Assembly (NCBI RefSeq): GCF_029227915.1 | Contig: NC_079879.1 | Span: 24,930,501-24,994,500, forward strand | Source of the DNA: Hydractinia symbiolongicarpus | Lineage: Eukaryota; Cnidaria; Hydrozoa; Anthoathecata; Hydractiniidae | DNA: 64,000 nucleotides | Direction of reading: 5' to 3' | Part shown: positions 1-11,842 of the stretch, one piece after another | Position numbering within the stretch: position 1 is the stretch's first letter | Layout: the number at the start of each line of letters is the position of its first letter | Made by a program: the position numbers and the translations under genes | Notes under the pieces: generated by a model | Database searches by the model: none | The model's input: only the letters and a program-made list of their open reading frames with translations | What the model was told of the DNA's origin: nothing

Positions 1-450
1 CATTAAAATACAACTATAATAGTATTAGAAGCAAAATTGTAAAGTAATTAATTAATTATTTATACCATAATTAGCTATAATACAAAGAAATAAGGCATAT
101 TTTGGGTCTGTAAAATATACGTGTCTAAAATGCCGACTACCGTTTCTTCTTCACGGCATATTCCTCTTTGTGTGTTTAAGTTCGGCGGACGTATAATCCG
201 GACCAAAAGACGGGGGGGTGGTCACAATCCGGGGGTGGGGGGGTACGAGCCGTACTTATTGCATTTTTTACTAAACTTATACTTTAACCCCTCGGTCCAA
301 ACTTATTTGTTTTATTAGAAAAAAAAATACCCTAGCTTTATGTGCAAAAATATCAGTCCTATTTCTTTACGCTGATTTTATATGATTTTTTTTCTATCGA
401 AATTTTGAGAATCTCAATAATTCTCTTGGTATACCTCGCGTGTAGCAAAC
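1..450. other. AT-rich flank, no gene recognised
   Basis: The stretch is AT-rich with a short G-run near 210-242 and a repetitive TTCGCT motif just inside the next reading frame (about 460-490). I see no splice-bounded exon, RNA gene or terminal repeat that can be tied to the transposase downstream. Confidence 0.5.
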
Positions 451-2306
451 GTGCTCCACAATTTCGCTTCGCTCGCTTCGCTCGCAAAGCTCAATTGCTT
501 CGCAAAAAGTAGCAATAAACAGAACTATAGTCGAAAAAGAAAAAGAAAATGGAACGGTTTTGTCCCAAAAACTTCATCTTCTGAAGTGTCAAATGTGATC
601 GTTGCTGGTGTTGTTTATACACCTTCAAGCTCAACTTCTAACTCCAGTTCCAGTGAAAGAAAGTTATCTTCAGCATCTAGACGTGATAATGGTAACAAAA
701 TAACTTTTGATATGTCTTTGGAAGATATTGATAATGACTTATTTATTATCATTCATCTTAATGTGCTCAAAAATATATGTGGAGAACTTGCCTGTCCGAA
801 TTGTGCTGGTGAAGTGAGTATTTCTGATGACAAATTAAAACGACGAGGTTTTGCTCATTCCTTAAATATCAGTTGCTTGCAGTGTGGCTGGATTAAGTCA
901 TTTTATACATCTCCTGAAACCACTACAAACAAAAACACTCAAGGTCGTAGAGCATTTGATGTGAACACTAGAGCGGTTATTGCATTTCGGGAAATAGGAT
1001 GTGGATTTTCAGCCATGAAGACATTTTCATCAGTCATGAAGTCAAATGCTTGTCATCATTTCTGTTTAAACAGCTGAATAAAAAAGCAATGATTGCATAT
1101 AAAAGTGCAGCAGAAAGCAGTATGGAAGCTGCAGCAAAAGAAGATCCAAAAATTGATTTTGTCAATGACATATCTTGTACGCGCGTTTCAATAGATGGCT
1201 CATGGCAAAAAAGAGGACATTCCTCATTACATGGGGTTGTAACATCTATCTCTGGAGACAAATGTATAGACATTGAAGTGAAATCAAGACATTGCTTTGG
1301 ATGTAAAATGTGGGAGAATAAAAAAGACACCCCTGAGTATGAAATTTGGAAGCTTGAACATAATTGTCAGATAAACCATGATAAATCATCAGGCGCAATG
1401 GAGTCTGCGGGTGCTATTGACATATTTAATCGTTCGATTGCCACACGTAATCTAATTTACAAGGAATATTTAGGGGATGGAGATACTTCATCATTTAATG
1501 ATGTGGTTAAGTCAAATCCCTATGAGAATCATGGCATTACACCAATTAAACTGGAATGTGTTGGACATGTTCAGAAACGCCTTGGAACACGTTTACGTAA
1601 CCTTGTGAAATCTTACAAGGGTACCAAAACTCCTTTATCTGGTAAAGGAAAGTTAACAAATAAATGCATTGATTCAATGCAGAATTATTATGGCATGGCC
1701 ATAAGAAATAACATTGGAAACTTGTATGCAATGAAAAAAGCAGTTTATGCCATACTTTTTCATTTTACAGATTTTGATGATTTTGCGACATGTCACCAGT
1801 TCTGTCCCCGTGATAATAGCAGCTGGTGTAAGTACTGGTCAAAAGGTGATAGAAGGTACAAACCTTCCAACACTATACCTGTATTTATTAAAAACTTGCT
1901 CCAACCAATATTCAAAGCCCTTATGTCCGAAGAATTATTAGAGAAATGCATGCATGGAAAAACGCAAAATGCTAATGAGGCGTTGAACAGTATTATATGG
2001 TCTCGTGTACCAAAAGCCACTTTCGTTGGCAGGGAAACCATTGAAATGGGTGTTCACTCTGCTGTCATTCATTACAATGATGGTAAAAAAGGATTGCTGA
2101 ACGTTTTGAGTCATTTTGGTTTAAAAGGCGCAATTTCCCAAATTATGGCAGAAAAGTTAGATGATTCACGCATAGCTCGTATGAATAGGAGATCAATCGA
2201 CCAAGATAAAAAGCAAAGAAAGAGGTTAAGAGCCAGGAAGAAAGGTTACACAGATGATATGAAAGAAAAAGAGCCTATAGATTCTTATCAAGCTGGTGCA
2301 TATTAA
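451..2306 (+). pseudogene. Mutator-like transposase-domain protein, frameshifted
   Basis: Two overlapping frames make one protein of roughly 600 residues. The first (451-1077) has a basic, serine-rich start and a CPNC...CLQC pair that looks like a zinc-binding knuckle. The second (about 1045-2306) has the core of the transposase-like family common in cnidarians and arthropods (Pfam 'Mutator-like transposase domain'): SIDGSWQKRGH near 1185, then CFGC, GDGDTSSF, ECVGHVQKRLGTRLRN and NANEALNSIIWSR. The aspartates in the SIDGSW and GDGD segments are likely catalytic, by family analogy. The frame changes near 1045, so the copy is broken unless an unrecognised splice removes the join. The C-terminus is lysine/arginine-rich. 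No terminal inverted repeats were found, so it may be a transposon remnant or a host gene of transposon origin. Confidence 0.7.
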
Positions 2307-2939
2307 CATAATATATACTTTTCATGTAATATTTATAAAACTTATTTTTGTTTTGTGATATTCTAACAATTGCGTTTTTCAACTAAATCCGAAAATTCAA
2401 AACATGATTAATTGAGATTGCATTAAGCTTTTGACTTCAAATTTTCAGGGTGTGTCTGCAATGCTTATGTACTTCATTTGACAGATAGATCTTTTGTACA
2501 ACTTTTTTTAACTGAAATTAAATTTGTAGGAGTGAAGTTGTTTAGTGCTTGAAAGTTGGTAATTTGACTTAATCAGGACAAATCACAATATTTTTTTAAA
2601 TATTTGAATATATAAAAATTCCATCTGTTAAATGAAGTATAATATAATGTTTTGTAAGACTGCCAAAGGTTTTTTATTAATATTGTTGGTAACTTTAGTT
2701 ATGTTGTCACAAACATTTCATTTATTTTGTCATATTTAGGTCATTTTTTCCGCCATTATGGAATACCTTTAAAATAATAAAAAAAAATTTTCCTGAAAAT
2801 TTGTCTGCATTATTTACCCCACCATTTCGAAACACCAAAATGATGTTTTTATAGGTCTTTCCAAAAAAAGTGCTTTTTATAGCCCTACCACCTTAAGTGC
2901 ACTGTGATGGGTTCATTAACTTAATATACTTTCCTTTGA
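2307..2939. other. AT-rich spacer, no gene recognised
   Basis: This is the AT-rich 3' flank of the transposase. The transposase stop is followed by short poly-T runs and a possible polyadenylation context near 2767-2785. No other coding or structural signal is visible. Confidence 0.4.
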
Positions 2940-3669
2940 TATGCTAGGTGTGTCTGTCTGTGTGTCTGTGACAGGCAAAGTGGATGTCTTCATTTTCCTT
3001 TGATGTTGCCGAAAAATGCATGTCTAATATGTTAAATTTTCTGACGTTACGACGCGACGAAAATAACACTACTTAACGTCAATATCCTATATTAAATTAA
3101 TGAAGCCATTACAGTGCACCTAAAACTTTGAGGCCAAATAACTTGGAAACGAGGTGGTGACGTCAATGATTTTTTCACCGCGTGGGTAACTAGGGACCAA
3201 CTAGGACCAATTTGCGTAATTTTCCCAAACCTGGGTCCCCGAATCCGTTTCGGAATGGACGGGTTGATGACGTCATCGAAAAACCTTCAAATCCTAATAT
3301 CTCTGCAACCGTTTGTCAAAAATACGCGATCCTATACATTTTCTTGATAAGCGTTTCAAGACCTATACAATGAAAGCAGCAGGTATACAAATTTCTAAAA
3401 AAAAATTGGGGGGGGGTTTGACTGGCCATTGCTGACATCAGCAAAATGTTAAAACCCTTATGTCTCATTAACTGCTTATCAAAAAGATATGATCATATAC
3501 ATTTTCTTGGTCAGCGTTTTAACATCTGCATAGTACAGGCAACGAATAAACTAAATTTCGCCAAATATTTTTGTAATTGCACTGCTGACGTCAGCAAAAA
3601 ATCTAAAACAACCTACTTTTCCATTGTCCTTCTGCCTAAGTGGATTTTTCCACGGGCCTTATCGACTAG
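2940..3669 (+). mobile_element. Helitron-like non-autonomous unit 1 (5' truncated)
   Basis: This is the first of four head-to-tail copies. Its 3' end has the hairpin GTGGATTTTTCCAC followed closely by CGACTAG, as expected for a Helitron 3' terminus (hairpin then CTRR). The usual 5' start, TCTATATAATAATACG, is missing. Homology begins within the GTGTGTCTGTCTGTG stretch near 2947. It has no coding capacity and is rich in GACGTCA motifs. Confidence 0.65.
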
Positions 3670-4399
3670 TCTATATAATAATACGCTAAGTGTGTCTGTC
3701 TGTGTGTCTGTGACAGGCAAAGTGGATGTGTTCATTGATGTTGCCCAAAAATGCATGTCTATTATGCTAAATTTTCTGACATTACGGCGCGACGTCAATA
3801 ACACTACTTTAACGTCAATATCCTATATTAAATTAATGAAGCCATTACAGTGCACCTAAAACTTTGAGGGCAAATAACTTGGAAACGAGGTGGTGACGTC
3901 AATAATTTTTCACCGCGTGGGTAACTAGGGACCACCTAGGACAAATTTGGGTGATTTTTCCAAACCTATGTCCCAGAATCCGTTTCGGAATGCACGGGTT
4001 GATGACGTCATCAAACAACCTTCAAACCCTAATATCTCTGCGCAACCGTTTGTCAAAAGTACATGATCCTATACATTTTCTTGATCAGCCTTTAAAGATC
4101 TATACGATGAAGGCAACAGGTATGCAAATTTTTTAAAAAAAAATTGGGGGGTCTAGACGGGTCAGTGCTGACGTCAGCAAATTTTTTTAACCTTTATATC
4201 TCATTAATCATTTATCAAAAGCACGTGATTACATACATTTTCTTGATCAGCGCTTTAAACTCTGCACCATAGAGGCAACGTAAAAACAAGGTTCTAATTT
4301 TTTTGCAGATGGGTTTCTGACGTCATCAAAATTCATATGACGCTTATTTTTCAATTTTATCCTGCCTCAGTGGATTTTTCCACGGGCTTTATCGACTAG
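3670..4399 (+). mobile_element. Helitron-like non-autonomous unit 2
   Basis: The unit begins with TCTATATAATAATACG directly after the CTAG of unit 1. It ends with the GTGGA-TTTT-TCCAC hairpin and CTAG at 4396-4399. It is about 730 bp and non-coding. TC at the start, CTAG at the end and no terminal inverted repeat are the structural marks of Helitrons. Confidence 0.7.
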
Positions 4400-5109
4400 T
4401 CTATATAATAATACGGAGCTTCTGTCTGTGACTTTTGCTAAGTAGATAAAATTTCTTTGATAAAGTCTATAAAACATCGCCCATAAATTTGTTCTGTAAA
4501 TTAGCAAACTTTGACGTTAAAGCAATATTGACGTCAAAGGAAAGTATATTAAGATTAGTGAAGCCAATGCATTGCACTTTTAAAATTAAGGCTTAATAAC
4601 TTGGAAACGGGTGGAAATAACTGCGTGGGTAACTAGGGACTACCTGGGACCAAGTTGGGTAAGTTTTCCAAACCTGGGTCACCAAATCCGTTTCGGAATG
4701 GACGGGTAAATGATGTCATAAAAAAACCTTTAAACCCTAATATCTCTGCATCCGTTTGTCTCAAGTACACGATCCTATACATTTTCTTGATCAGCGTTTC
4801 AAGATCTATACGATGAAGGCAATAGGTACACAAATTTCTTGAAAATAAATTTTTGGGTTTTACAGGCCCTTGCTGACGTCAACAAAATTTTTAACACCTT
4901 ATATCTTCTTAGGCTTTTGTCGAATACATATGATCCTATACATTATTGTGATCAGCGTTTTAACCTTTACGCGTTATAAGCAACGAATAAACTAAACTTG
5001 GCCAATTTTTTTGTACCTACACTGTTGACGTCAGCAAAGAATCTAAAACAACCTATTTTTCCATTGTCCTTCTGCCTAAGTGGATTTCTCCACGGGCTTT
5101 ATCGACTAG
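4400..5109 (+). mobile_element. Helitron-like non-autonomous unit 3
   Basis: It starts TCTATATAATAATACGG straight after the previous CTAG and ends at CTAG 5106-5109, preceded by the hairpin (one base changed, GTGGATTTCTCCAC). It is about 710 bp with no coding potential. It is internally similar to units 2 and 4 along its whole length. Confidence 0.7.
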
Positions 5110-6739
5110 TCTATATAATAATACGCCAGTTCTGTCTGTGACTTTTGCAAAGTGGACAAACGTTCTTTGATAAAGTCTATAAAAATCGCCTATAAGTTTG
5201 TTCTGTAAATTAGCAAACTTTGACGTTAGAACGATATTGACGTCAAAGGAAAGTATATTAAGATTAGTGAAGCCATTGCATTGCACTTTTAAATATAAGG
5301 CTAAATAACTTGGAAACGGGTGGAAATAAATGACGTCATCTCTTGCGTGGGTAACTAGGGACTACCTGGGACCAATTTGGGTAAGTTTTCCAAACCTGGG
5401 TCACCGAATCCGTTTTGGAATGGACAGATTAATGACGTCATAAAAAATCTTTAAACCCTAATATCTCTGCATCCGTTTGTCACAAGTACACGATCCTATA
5501 CATTTTCTTGATCAGCATTTCAAGATCTATACGATGAAGGCAACTGGTATACACATTTCTAAAAATAATTTTCTTGTGTTTTGGCGGGTCTTTGCTGACG
5601 TCAGCGAAAATTTTAAAACCTTCATATCACCTTAGTCGTTTGTCGAAAACATATAATCCTATACGTTCTTTTGATCAGCGTTTCAAATTATAAAGGCATG
5701 TTGAATGTGGTTATGGTTATAAGGTTGTGTGTAGATATGACAATAAATATAACAAACCAATAAAAATGTATAGAGGTAAAAATGCTATTTACAAATGTAT
5801 GGAAGAGATGTTGAAGGAAGTTAGATATTGCACAAGAATTCAGAACAAACATTTTAAACAGGATATGATTATGACTAAGCAGGATAAAGTGGACCACAAA
5901 AAAGCCAAGAAATGTCACATCTGTAATAAGGAATATATTGATACAGATTATGCGGATAATAATATTGTACGTGATCATTGCCATATAACAGGAAAATATA
6001 GAGGATCAGCACATACTGATTGTAATTTAAATTATAGATTAACCGATAAAGTTCCAGTTATATTCCATAGTTTGAGAGGATATGATAGCCATTTCATAAT
6101 GCAGCAAATTGGTGAAATTGTGAAAAAACAATCATATAAAACCAAATATGGAGAATTGAAAGAAATGGATATTAATGTTATACCAAATAACATGGAAAAA
6201 TATATGGCATTCATGTTGGGTAAACATTTAAAATTCATCGATAGTTTCCAATTTATAAGTTCTAAGTACTACCTGGGACCAATTTGGGTAAGTTTTCCAA
6301 ACCTGGGTCACCAAATCCGTTTCGGAATGGACGGGTAAATGACGTCATAAAAAAACCTTTAAACCCTAATATCTCTGCATCCGTTTGTCTCAAGTACACG
6401 ATCCTATACATTTTCTTGATCAGCGTTTCAAGACCTATACGATGAAGGCAATAGGTACACAAATTTCTTTAAAATAAATTTTTGGGTTTGACAGGCCATT
6501 GCTGACGTCAACAAAATTTTTAACACCTTATATCTCCTTAGGCTTTTGTCGAATACATATGATCCTATACATTATTGTGATCAGCGTTTTAACCTTTACA
6601 CGTTATAGGCAACGAATAAACTAAACTTGGCCATTTTTTTTTGTACCTGCACTATTGACGTCAGCAAAAAATCTAAAACAACCTATTTTTCCATTGTCCT
6701 TCTGCCTAAGTGGATTTCTCCACGGGCTTTATCGACTAG
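5110..6739 (+). mobile_element. Helitron-like unit 4 carrying a PolB gene fragment
   Basis: It starts with TCTATATAATAATACGCC at 5110 and ends at CTAG 6736-6739, followed by a host T. It is about 900 bp longer than its neighbours because a coding segment (about 5683-6265) sits inside it. Helitron sequence then resumes with a second copy of the internal block containing ACTACCTGGGACCAATTT. Confidence 0.7.
5692..6265 (+). pseudogene. Fragment of protein-primed family-B DNA polymerase
   Basis: An open frame of about 190 residues matches the exonuclease-side part of Polinton-type PolB. It has a CHICNKEY knuckle, VRDHCHITGKYRGSAH (endonuclease-VII-like insert) and VPVIFHSLRGYDSHF (exonuclease II region), then the segment ending in DSFQFIS. 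It starts without a gene start and stops where Helitron sequence resumes (near 6265), so it is an internal piece only. Its sequence differs clearly from the PolB genes of the two Polintons here (HSLRGYDSHF versus HNFSGYDAHL), so it came from another lineage. The frame is still open, which suggests a fairly recent origin. Confidence 0.75.
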
Positions 6740-6885
6740 TATTATTTTGACGTTAAAAGCTTGGTAAATTACAGAACAATTTTATGGGCGATGTTTCACA
6801 GACAAAGAAAATAGCAAAGATAATAATCCACTTTGCAAAAGTCACAGACAGACAGACGGAACTCGCGTATTAATATACAGATACA
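6740..6885 (-). mobile_element. Inverted Helitron-like 5'-end fragment
   Basis: The reverse complement reads a TATTAATACGCGAG start followed by GTCTGTCTGTCTGTGACTTTTGCAAAGTGG, as at the 5' ends of units 3 and 4. It abuts unit 4 tail-to-tail and is truncated. Confidence 0.5.
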
Positions 6886-9800
6886 GATAGTGAGAGATAA
6901 CAAACGTAGCACTGTTTTTCACCTGTTAGTAGCAAGCAGCATTTGCAGCAAATATATCTTGTTACTGGCAACAACAAATATGTTGTATGTAACAAAAAGC
7001 GTTACCAACAACAAAAGATAGGTTACGCGTATGAACATTCACCGTCTTGCCAGTTGCCGCTACAATTTTGATGCAACACTTTTACGTACGACCAATCACA
7101 ATGCAGCAATTTTGCAGAATGTTTTTTGCTGATTAATGCTGCATTTGCACGGATGTGGCGACACAATAAAATTTTCTACCAATGGTAACAAAATTAATTT
7201 GTTACAATCGCCTGAAAAAATTGTCTTGTGTCTCGACAACAGCAGTTTTGTTTTTTACATCTTAGTTTCGAATTACATTCATATTACAATGCGATAGATT
7301 AAATTAAATTATTCTAACCATAACGACCACGTAGAGCTTTTAAAATGAACAACAAATAAACCCCCGTGTAGCAATTTTTTTAACTTAGTAAATTTTAGCC
7401 TAACGCTACGGTTTGGGGAAACAATGCATGAGTCACAAGAAAGTGAACCGTTTTAGTGCCGTTAACTTACATATTCACTCACACAAGCGTATTACAACAT
7501 AGGATAGATTACCTTTTCTTTGGCGTCAATAGCAATTTACAGGAAATTTCTTTTTTCTTTGTTTCCGCCATCAACAAACCTGTTTGCGCAGGATGCGATA
7601 ACAAAGAAATTACTGAAATTAACATAGTGGTTAGATAACACCTAATTGCACCTAGATGACAGATAGATGATAGCAGTTGAATACTTCTCAGTAAAAAATA
7701 ATTTCGCACTTTTTGTTATGTAATTACTTTGGTTAAGATATTAGATTGAAATAGAATCCTTTCAAGTAGAAAATATGGTGGTCATATCATATACATGCAT
7801 TTTTCTGTTAGAAACAAAACTTTTTTCTGTATGCATATTCCTATAAGTAGGTTTGTCAGGTAGAAACACAGCGTAACATTTTAAGGCAAAAGTTTTACTT
7901 ATATATTGAAAAATTGTTTATTGAAAAAATTACTTATTCAAAAATTGAATCTTTTCATATAAGAAAACACGTCTCAATTCATTTGTCATTACAGGGAATT
8001 TCATGTCTATTCAAATGAAGTTGCACTAATTATAAGGAACGCTAATTATACCATTTTAACGTCAGTATGTGCGCAATTAAAATACTTAATCTGAAAACTT
8101 TCGAAGCAATAATATAAAAGAATATTGATCACTGCTAGAAACCTTGAACAAGTTGACGGAGAAAAAGAAATTGCGAATTTATGTATGCTAGGTTACTGTT
8201 ATTTTTTCATTTTTTCTTTCTTTCATTCCATTTTCCGTATAAAGATTTCCGCTATTAGCAATAATTTAAAAAAATAGTGAACTTTGAAGTGATCTGAGTA
8301 ATAACAAACGAATATTCTAAAATTTTAATATTCAATTCTTGATAATTATTGTAACTGTAAATCATAACTTACTTCAATTACCTAAACTTCTTTTCTCTAT
8401 AAGAACAATTTTAAAAGAACAATAATAACCTTATAATTGATGAACAATAAAAACAAAATAAGAACAACGGCAAGGATGAAAATTTATCGATTTTCTCTTT
8501 TTCTTTAAAAAACAACTTGGAAAATATCTTTTCACGTAACAATTTTCACAGAATCAATAAAGATTTTGTGAAACTGGTATATATACTTCGAGATTTCAAG
8601 TCTCAAAAATTTGTAACATGCTGTATAATTCCATGCTGCATTTAGCTAGATTTTCTGGTCTTATAAAAAAGTGTATGGACAATACAACTGCATAAATGAA
8701 GCAATAAAATTACATATTTCAAACATAGTACATACAATATATCTTAAAAAAGTAAAATCTTTTAAGAAATATTATTCTAGAAAATACTGGAAATTCCATG
8801 ATAAAAAAGATGTATAAAATTGATGAATTGAATATAAAAACTTCTGAACAAGGTGTAGAATATTTAAATACTTCATTAGTTCAGCAATTTTGTTCAAAAC
8901 ATATACTTGCTCAATAAATTTTGAAAATGTCGATGGTCGATGTTCGGATAACAGTTAATCTGAAAAAGGGAACATTTGGAAAATGAGAATACAATTTTAT
9001 TAAAAAATGAAAGAGGTTGTTATTCGAATACTGTCTCTTTAAAAGGCAATGCTGTTTACCAAACGGAAACAATGTTCAGTGATTGATGTCCTTACCAAAC
9101 TTACCACACTATACATAATACCTTAACAATGATGTTTTAAAAGAAAATGTGGAACATCATATTGTACTTTCAACATTTAAATTTTATTCATGTAAAACTG
9201 CTACGTCTTATCGTCTGAAAGGTTAACATACAAAAATGCATACTTCAGGCATATAGCCAATAACCATGGCAAGTTTTGTAAGGATGTCTCCTCTAACCAA
9301 GATTAGACATGTAAAATATTAAGGGATCAATCGCATAAAAAAAGAAGTAAAAACAAGTTTTTTTAAACAAGCTTTCGGCTCTGACCAGAGCCATAATCAC
9401 ATCAATATTTTCACTAACAAAAAAACTATACATAAGGAGATGTTGAGCTGTAAAGCTGCAGTTTGTGGTGCACACATCAAATATGTTCTGCACAAAAAAG
9501 AGAGTAGTCACAATAATTTACGCTGCAAAGTGTAGGGAAAAGATCAAAATCACAAACTTTAAAAGCACAAGTTAGGCATACCTTCCAACCCCAAGGTTTC
9601 ATAAGTGAGTTAGGGTTAGGGTTAGTAAATCCACATGTCAGAAAAACCCCAGAAAGAAATTCCAATCCAAATGCAATTTTCTCACACATTTTAGATGCAG
9701 TGATAATCTTTACATCTGTCGAATCACATTTAACATAGTAAAATGATATAGCCCTGTGCTTGTATAATGTGGCCGACATCTTTTTTTATAAAATCTCCAG

Positions 9801-10416
9801 CAGAAATCTTACTGCAGGGTGTCAGGATGCGAACACACATTTCTATGCTAGCTTAATGTATTCTAGAAAATACTAGGATGAGCCAGATTAACAGGTCATT
9901 CTATTTCAACAAACGTACTGCCTAATTTAACTGTTCCGTCTAGCTCTTATTACAGGCTATTGTCCCTAACTGTACCATGTAGCTAGTATAAACATACAAT
10001 TAATTAATCTCTCCTAAGTTCAAGTGGCATAATATGGCGCTCAAAAGTACACTCAGGCTGTCATCAGAGATCCCGCTATAAGCACTTATTAAAACCAACA
10101 TACCTGATGTCGTCGACAAGCAAAGAATCGCAAAAGCAGTTTATCGGTTTATATTTTCAATATATCAGTGACACAGCTACAACTTCAGATCCAATGCAAA
10201 GGTACGTAGTTATCTGAGGGTTTTTGCTCATGTTAGATGATTTTAAAATCAGAAATTCCGTATTCCAATTTCTTGATAGAAAGCGATCTGTTACACTGTA
10301 AATCTGGTTTACACGGCAGATTTTAATGTTTCATTTTGAAATATATTGTGCACTAAAATTTTGATGATATACTTCCATCAAAGAGCTAGATAAAATGTTA
10401 TTATCAATTATCGGAT
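6886..10416. other. Long AT-rich non-coding stretch
   Basis: No convincing gene is visible in about 3.5 kb. Reading frames are short and lack family motifs or splice context. The only notable item is a short interstitial telomere-like run at about 9609-9626. An unrecognised intron or regulatory DNA cannot be excluded. Confidence 0.4.
9609..9626 (+). repeat. Short interstitial TTAGGG run
   Basis: There are about two and a half tandem TTAGGG units (GTTAGGGTTAGGGTTAG). TTAGGG is the animal telomere repeat. A run this short is common by chance or as a scar of repaired breaks. Confidence 0.6.
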
Positions 10417-10617
10417 TTATTTATCCTCTTTGCTTTCAGATGTCGCGAGAAATTTCCGATCAACTTCCGTGTAAATCAGCCTTTGTTGCGCTAGTCTGAA
10501 TACGCTATTCATCAGCGCATCTACGCTTCGGATGGTTATCTCTGGTTTCTCAGGCCATTTTAAAGATTCTGTCCCGACTGGCGGGAATCGGAAACATGCA
10601 CATGCGGAGTGGCACAA
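10417..10617 (-). CDS. Possible terminal exon of an unidentified gene
   Basis: The minus strand has a frame of about 66 codons with even amino-acid composition and a plausible globular tail containing VDALMNSVFRLAQQRLIYTE and ending SKEDK before a TAA. A polypyrimidine/AG context upstream is not clear, so the 5' boundary is unknown. I do not recognise the family. It could also be a chance frame. Confidence 0.25.
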   Translation of the reverse strand: MCHSACACFRFPPVGTESLKWPEKPEITIRSVDALMNSVFRLAQQRLIYTEVDRKFLATSESKEDK

Positions 10618-10976
10618 ACTTCATCTGAATTTCAATTATGTAAACAGTTCAAAGTTTTCTAAGTAGAACAAAAACGATTTTATTAACTTTCTTTTGTTTG
10701 TTGTTTTCCCCGGACAAATTTTATCTAAAATCAAGACTTCTTTGAAGTAGTATATTTATCTTACATCAAATAGTGGTATAACGCGAAACATTTCTCAAAG
10801 TACTATTTTGTGCATCCATTCCTGCGTGATAACATGAAGTTATAAGACAAATTTGGACGGGGGTTTTACTATGAAGAAAGTTTCTATTATAATGGCCTTT
10901 TCGATTACAAAACAATCGGTTTTTAAGTTGGCTCTCAGCAAGACAGACAACGGACATCAGTATAAAAGTTACCCAG

Positions 10977-11090
10977 TAGCCCGTGGACAAATCCACGAGT
11001 TCGCCCGTCCTTAAGATGTCGCATTTCGAGTTTCCGTTGCACGACACTTTTTTTGTGAACACACAGACAGAATACGGCTATTAATAATGA
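10977..11090 (-). mobile_element. Helitron-like fragment lacking its CTAG end
   Basis: The minus strand reads TCATTATTAATAGCCGTATTCTGTCTG at the 5' side, then GGACGGGCGAAC and the hairpin CGTGGATTTGTCCACGGGCTA. This is the family seen at 14143 and 44133, but the last bases (CGACTAG) are missing or changed. Confidence 0.55.
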
Positions 11091-11518
11091 AATATAATCA
11101 AATAATTTTTTCCTTTCTACTTTGTTTCAGTACTGCCTGTATAATTTTTATTGACTTAATATTTTGTCATCTCTAATTGATGGATTGATTGCATAACCCT
11201 GGTAATGTCAATACAGTTGTTTTTAAATTCCTACGAAAATTGTTTGACGTGACAACAACCAGTTTGTATTTGGAAGCAATTAAGCATTTTTATGTCTTAT
11301 TTCAGTTGATCTAAAAAATAGAATTAAAAGCAACAATAAAAAACATGCATACGGTTTAAAAAGCATAACTTTTTTAGGCTGTGGTACGGTATATAATTAA
11401 TATTTTTTAAAAGCCCAAAATAATGTGTTTATATGCGAATAATACAACAACAACAGTCCATCCGGTTGTGCGTCAAAAAAGATTATGTTATTTGTGGTAA
11501 AACCGTGATTTTTAGAAA
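11091..11518. other. Upstream region of the dispanin gene
   Basis: This is AT-rich sequence directly 5' of the start codon at 11519. A TATATAATTAATATT stretch near 11389-11404 could act as a TATA element about 120 bp upstream, but no firm promoter can be called. Confidence 0.3.
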
Positions 11519-11640
11519 ATGGAGGGAAAAGCTGAAATTCAAACTAGTTACGCAGGCGCTTCTTACTCTCAACAACAACAACAACCACAACAACAACAAC
11601 AACAACATGAACAACAACCACAACAACAACAACAACAACC

Positions 11641-11673
<33 letters not shown>

Positions 11674-11781
11674 TGAACAACAACCACAACATGAACAACA
11701 ACCACAACAACTACAACAACAACAACAACAACAACAACAACTACAACAACAAAGACAACAACAACAACAACAACAACAACC

Positions 11782-11842
<61 letters not shown>

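Noticed and set aside
9609-9626. Telomere fusion site
   Set aside because: Only about 2.5 TTAGGG units; too short to mean more than chance or a small repair scar.
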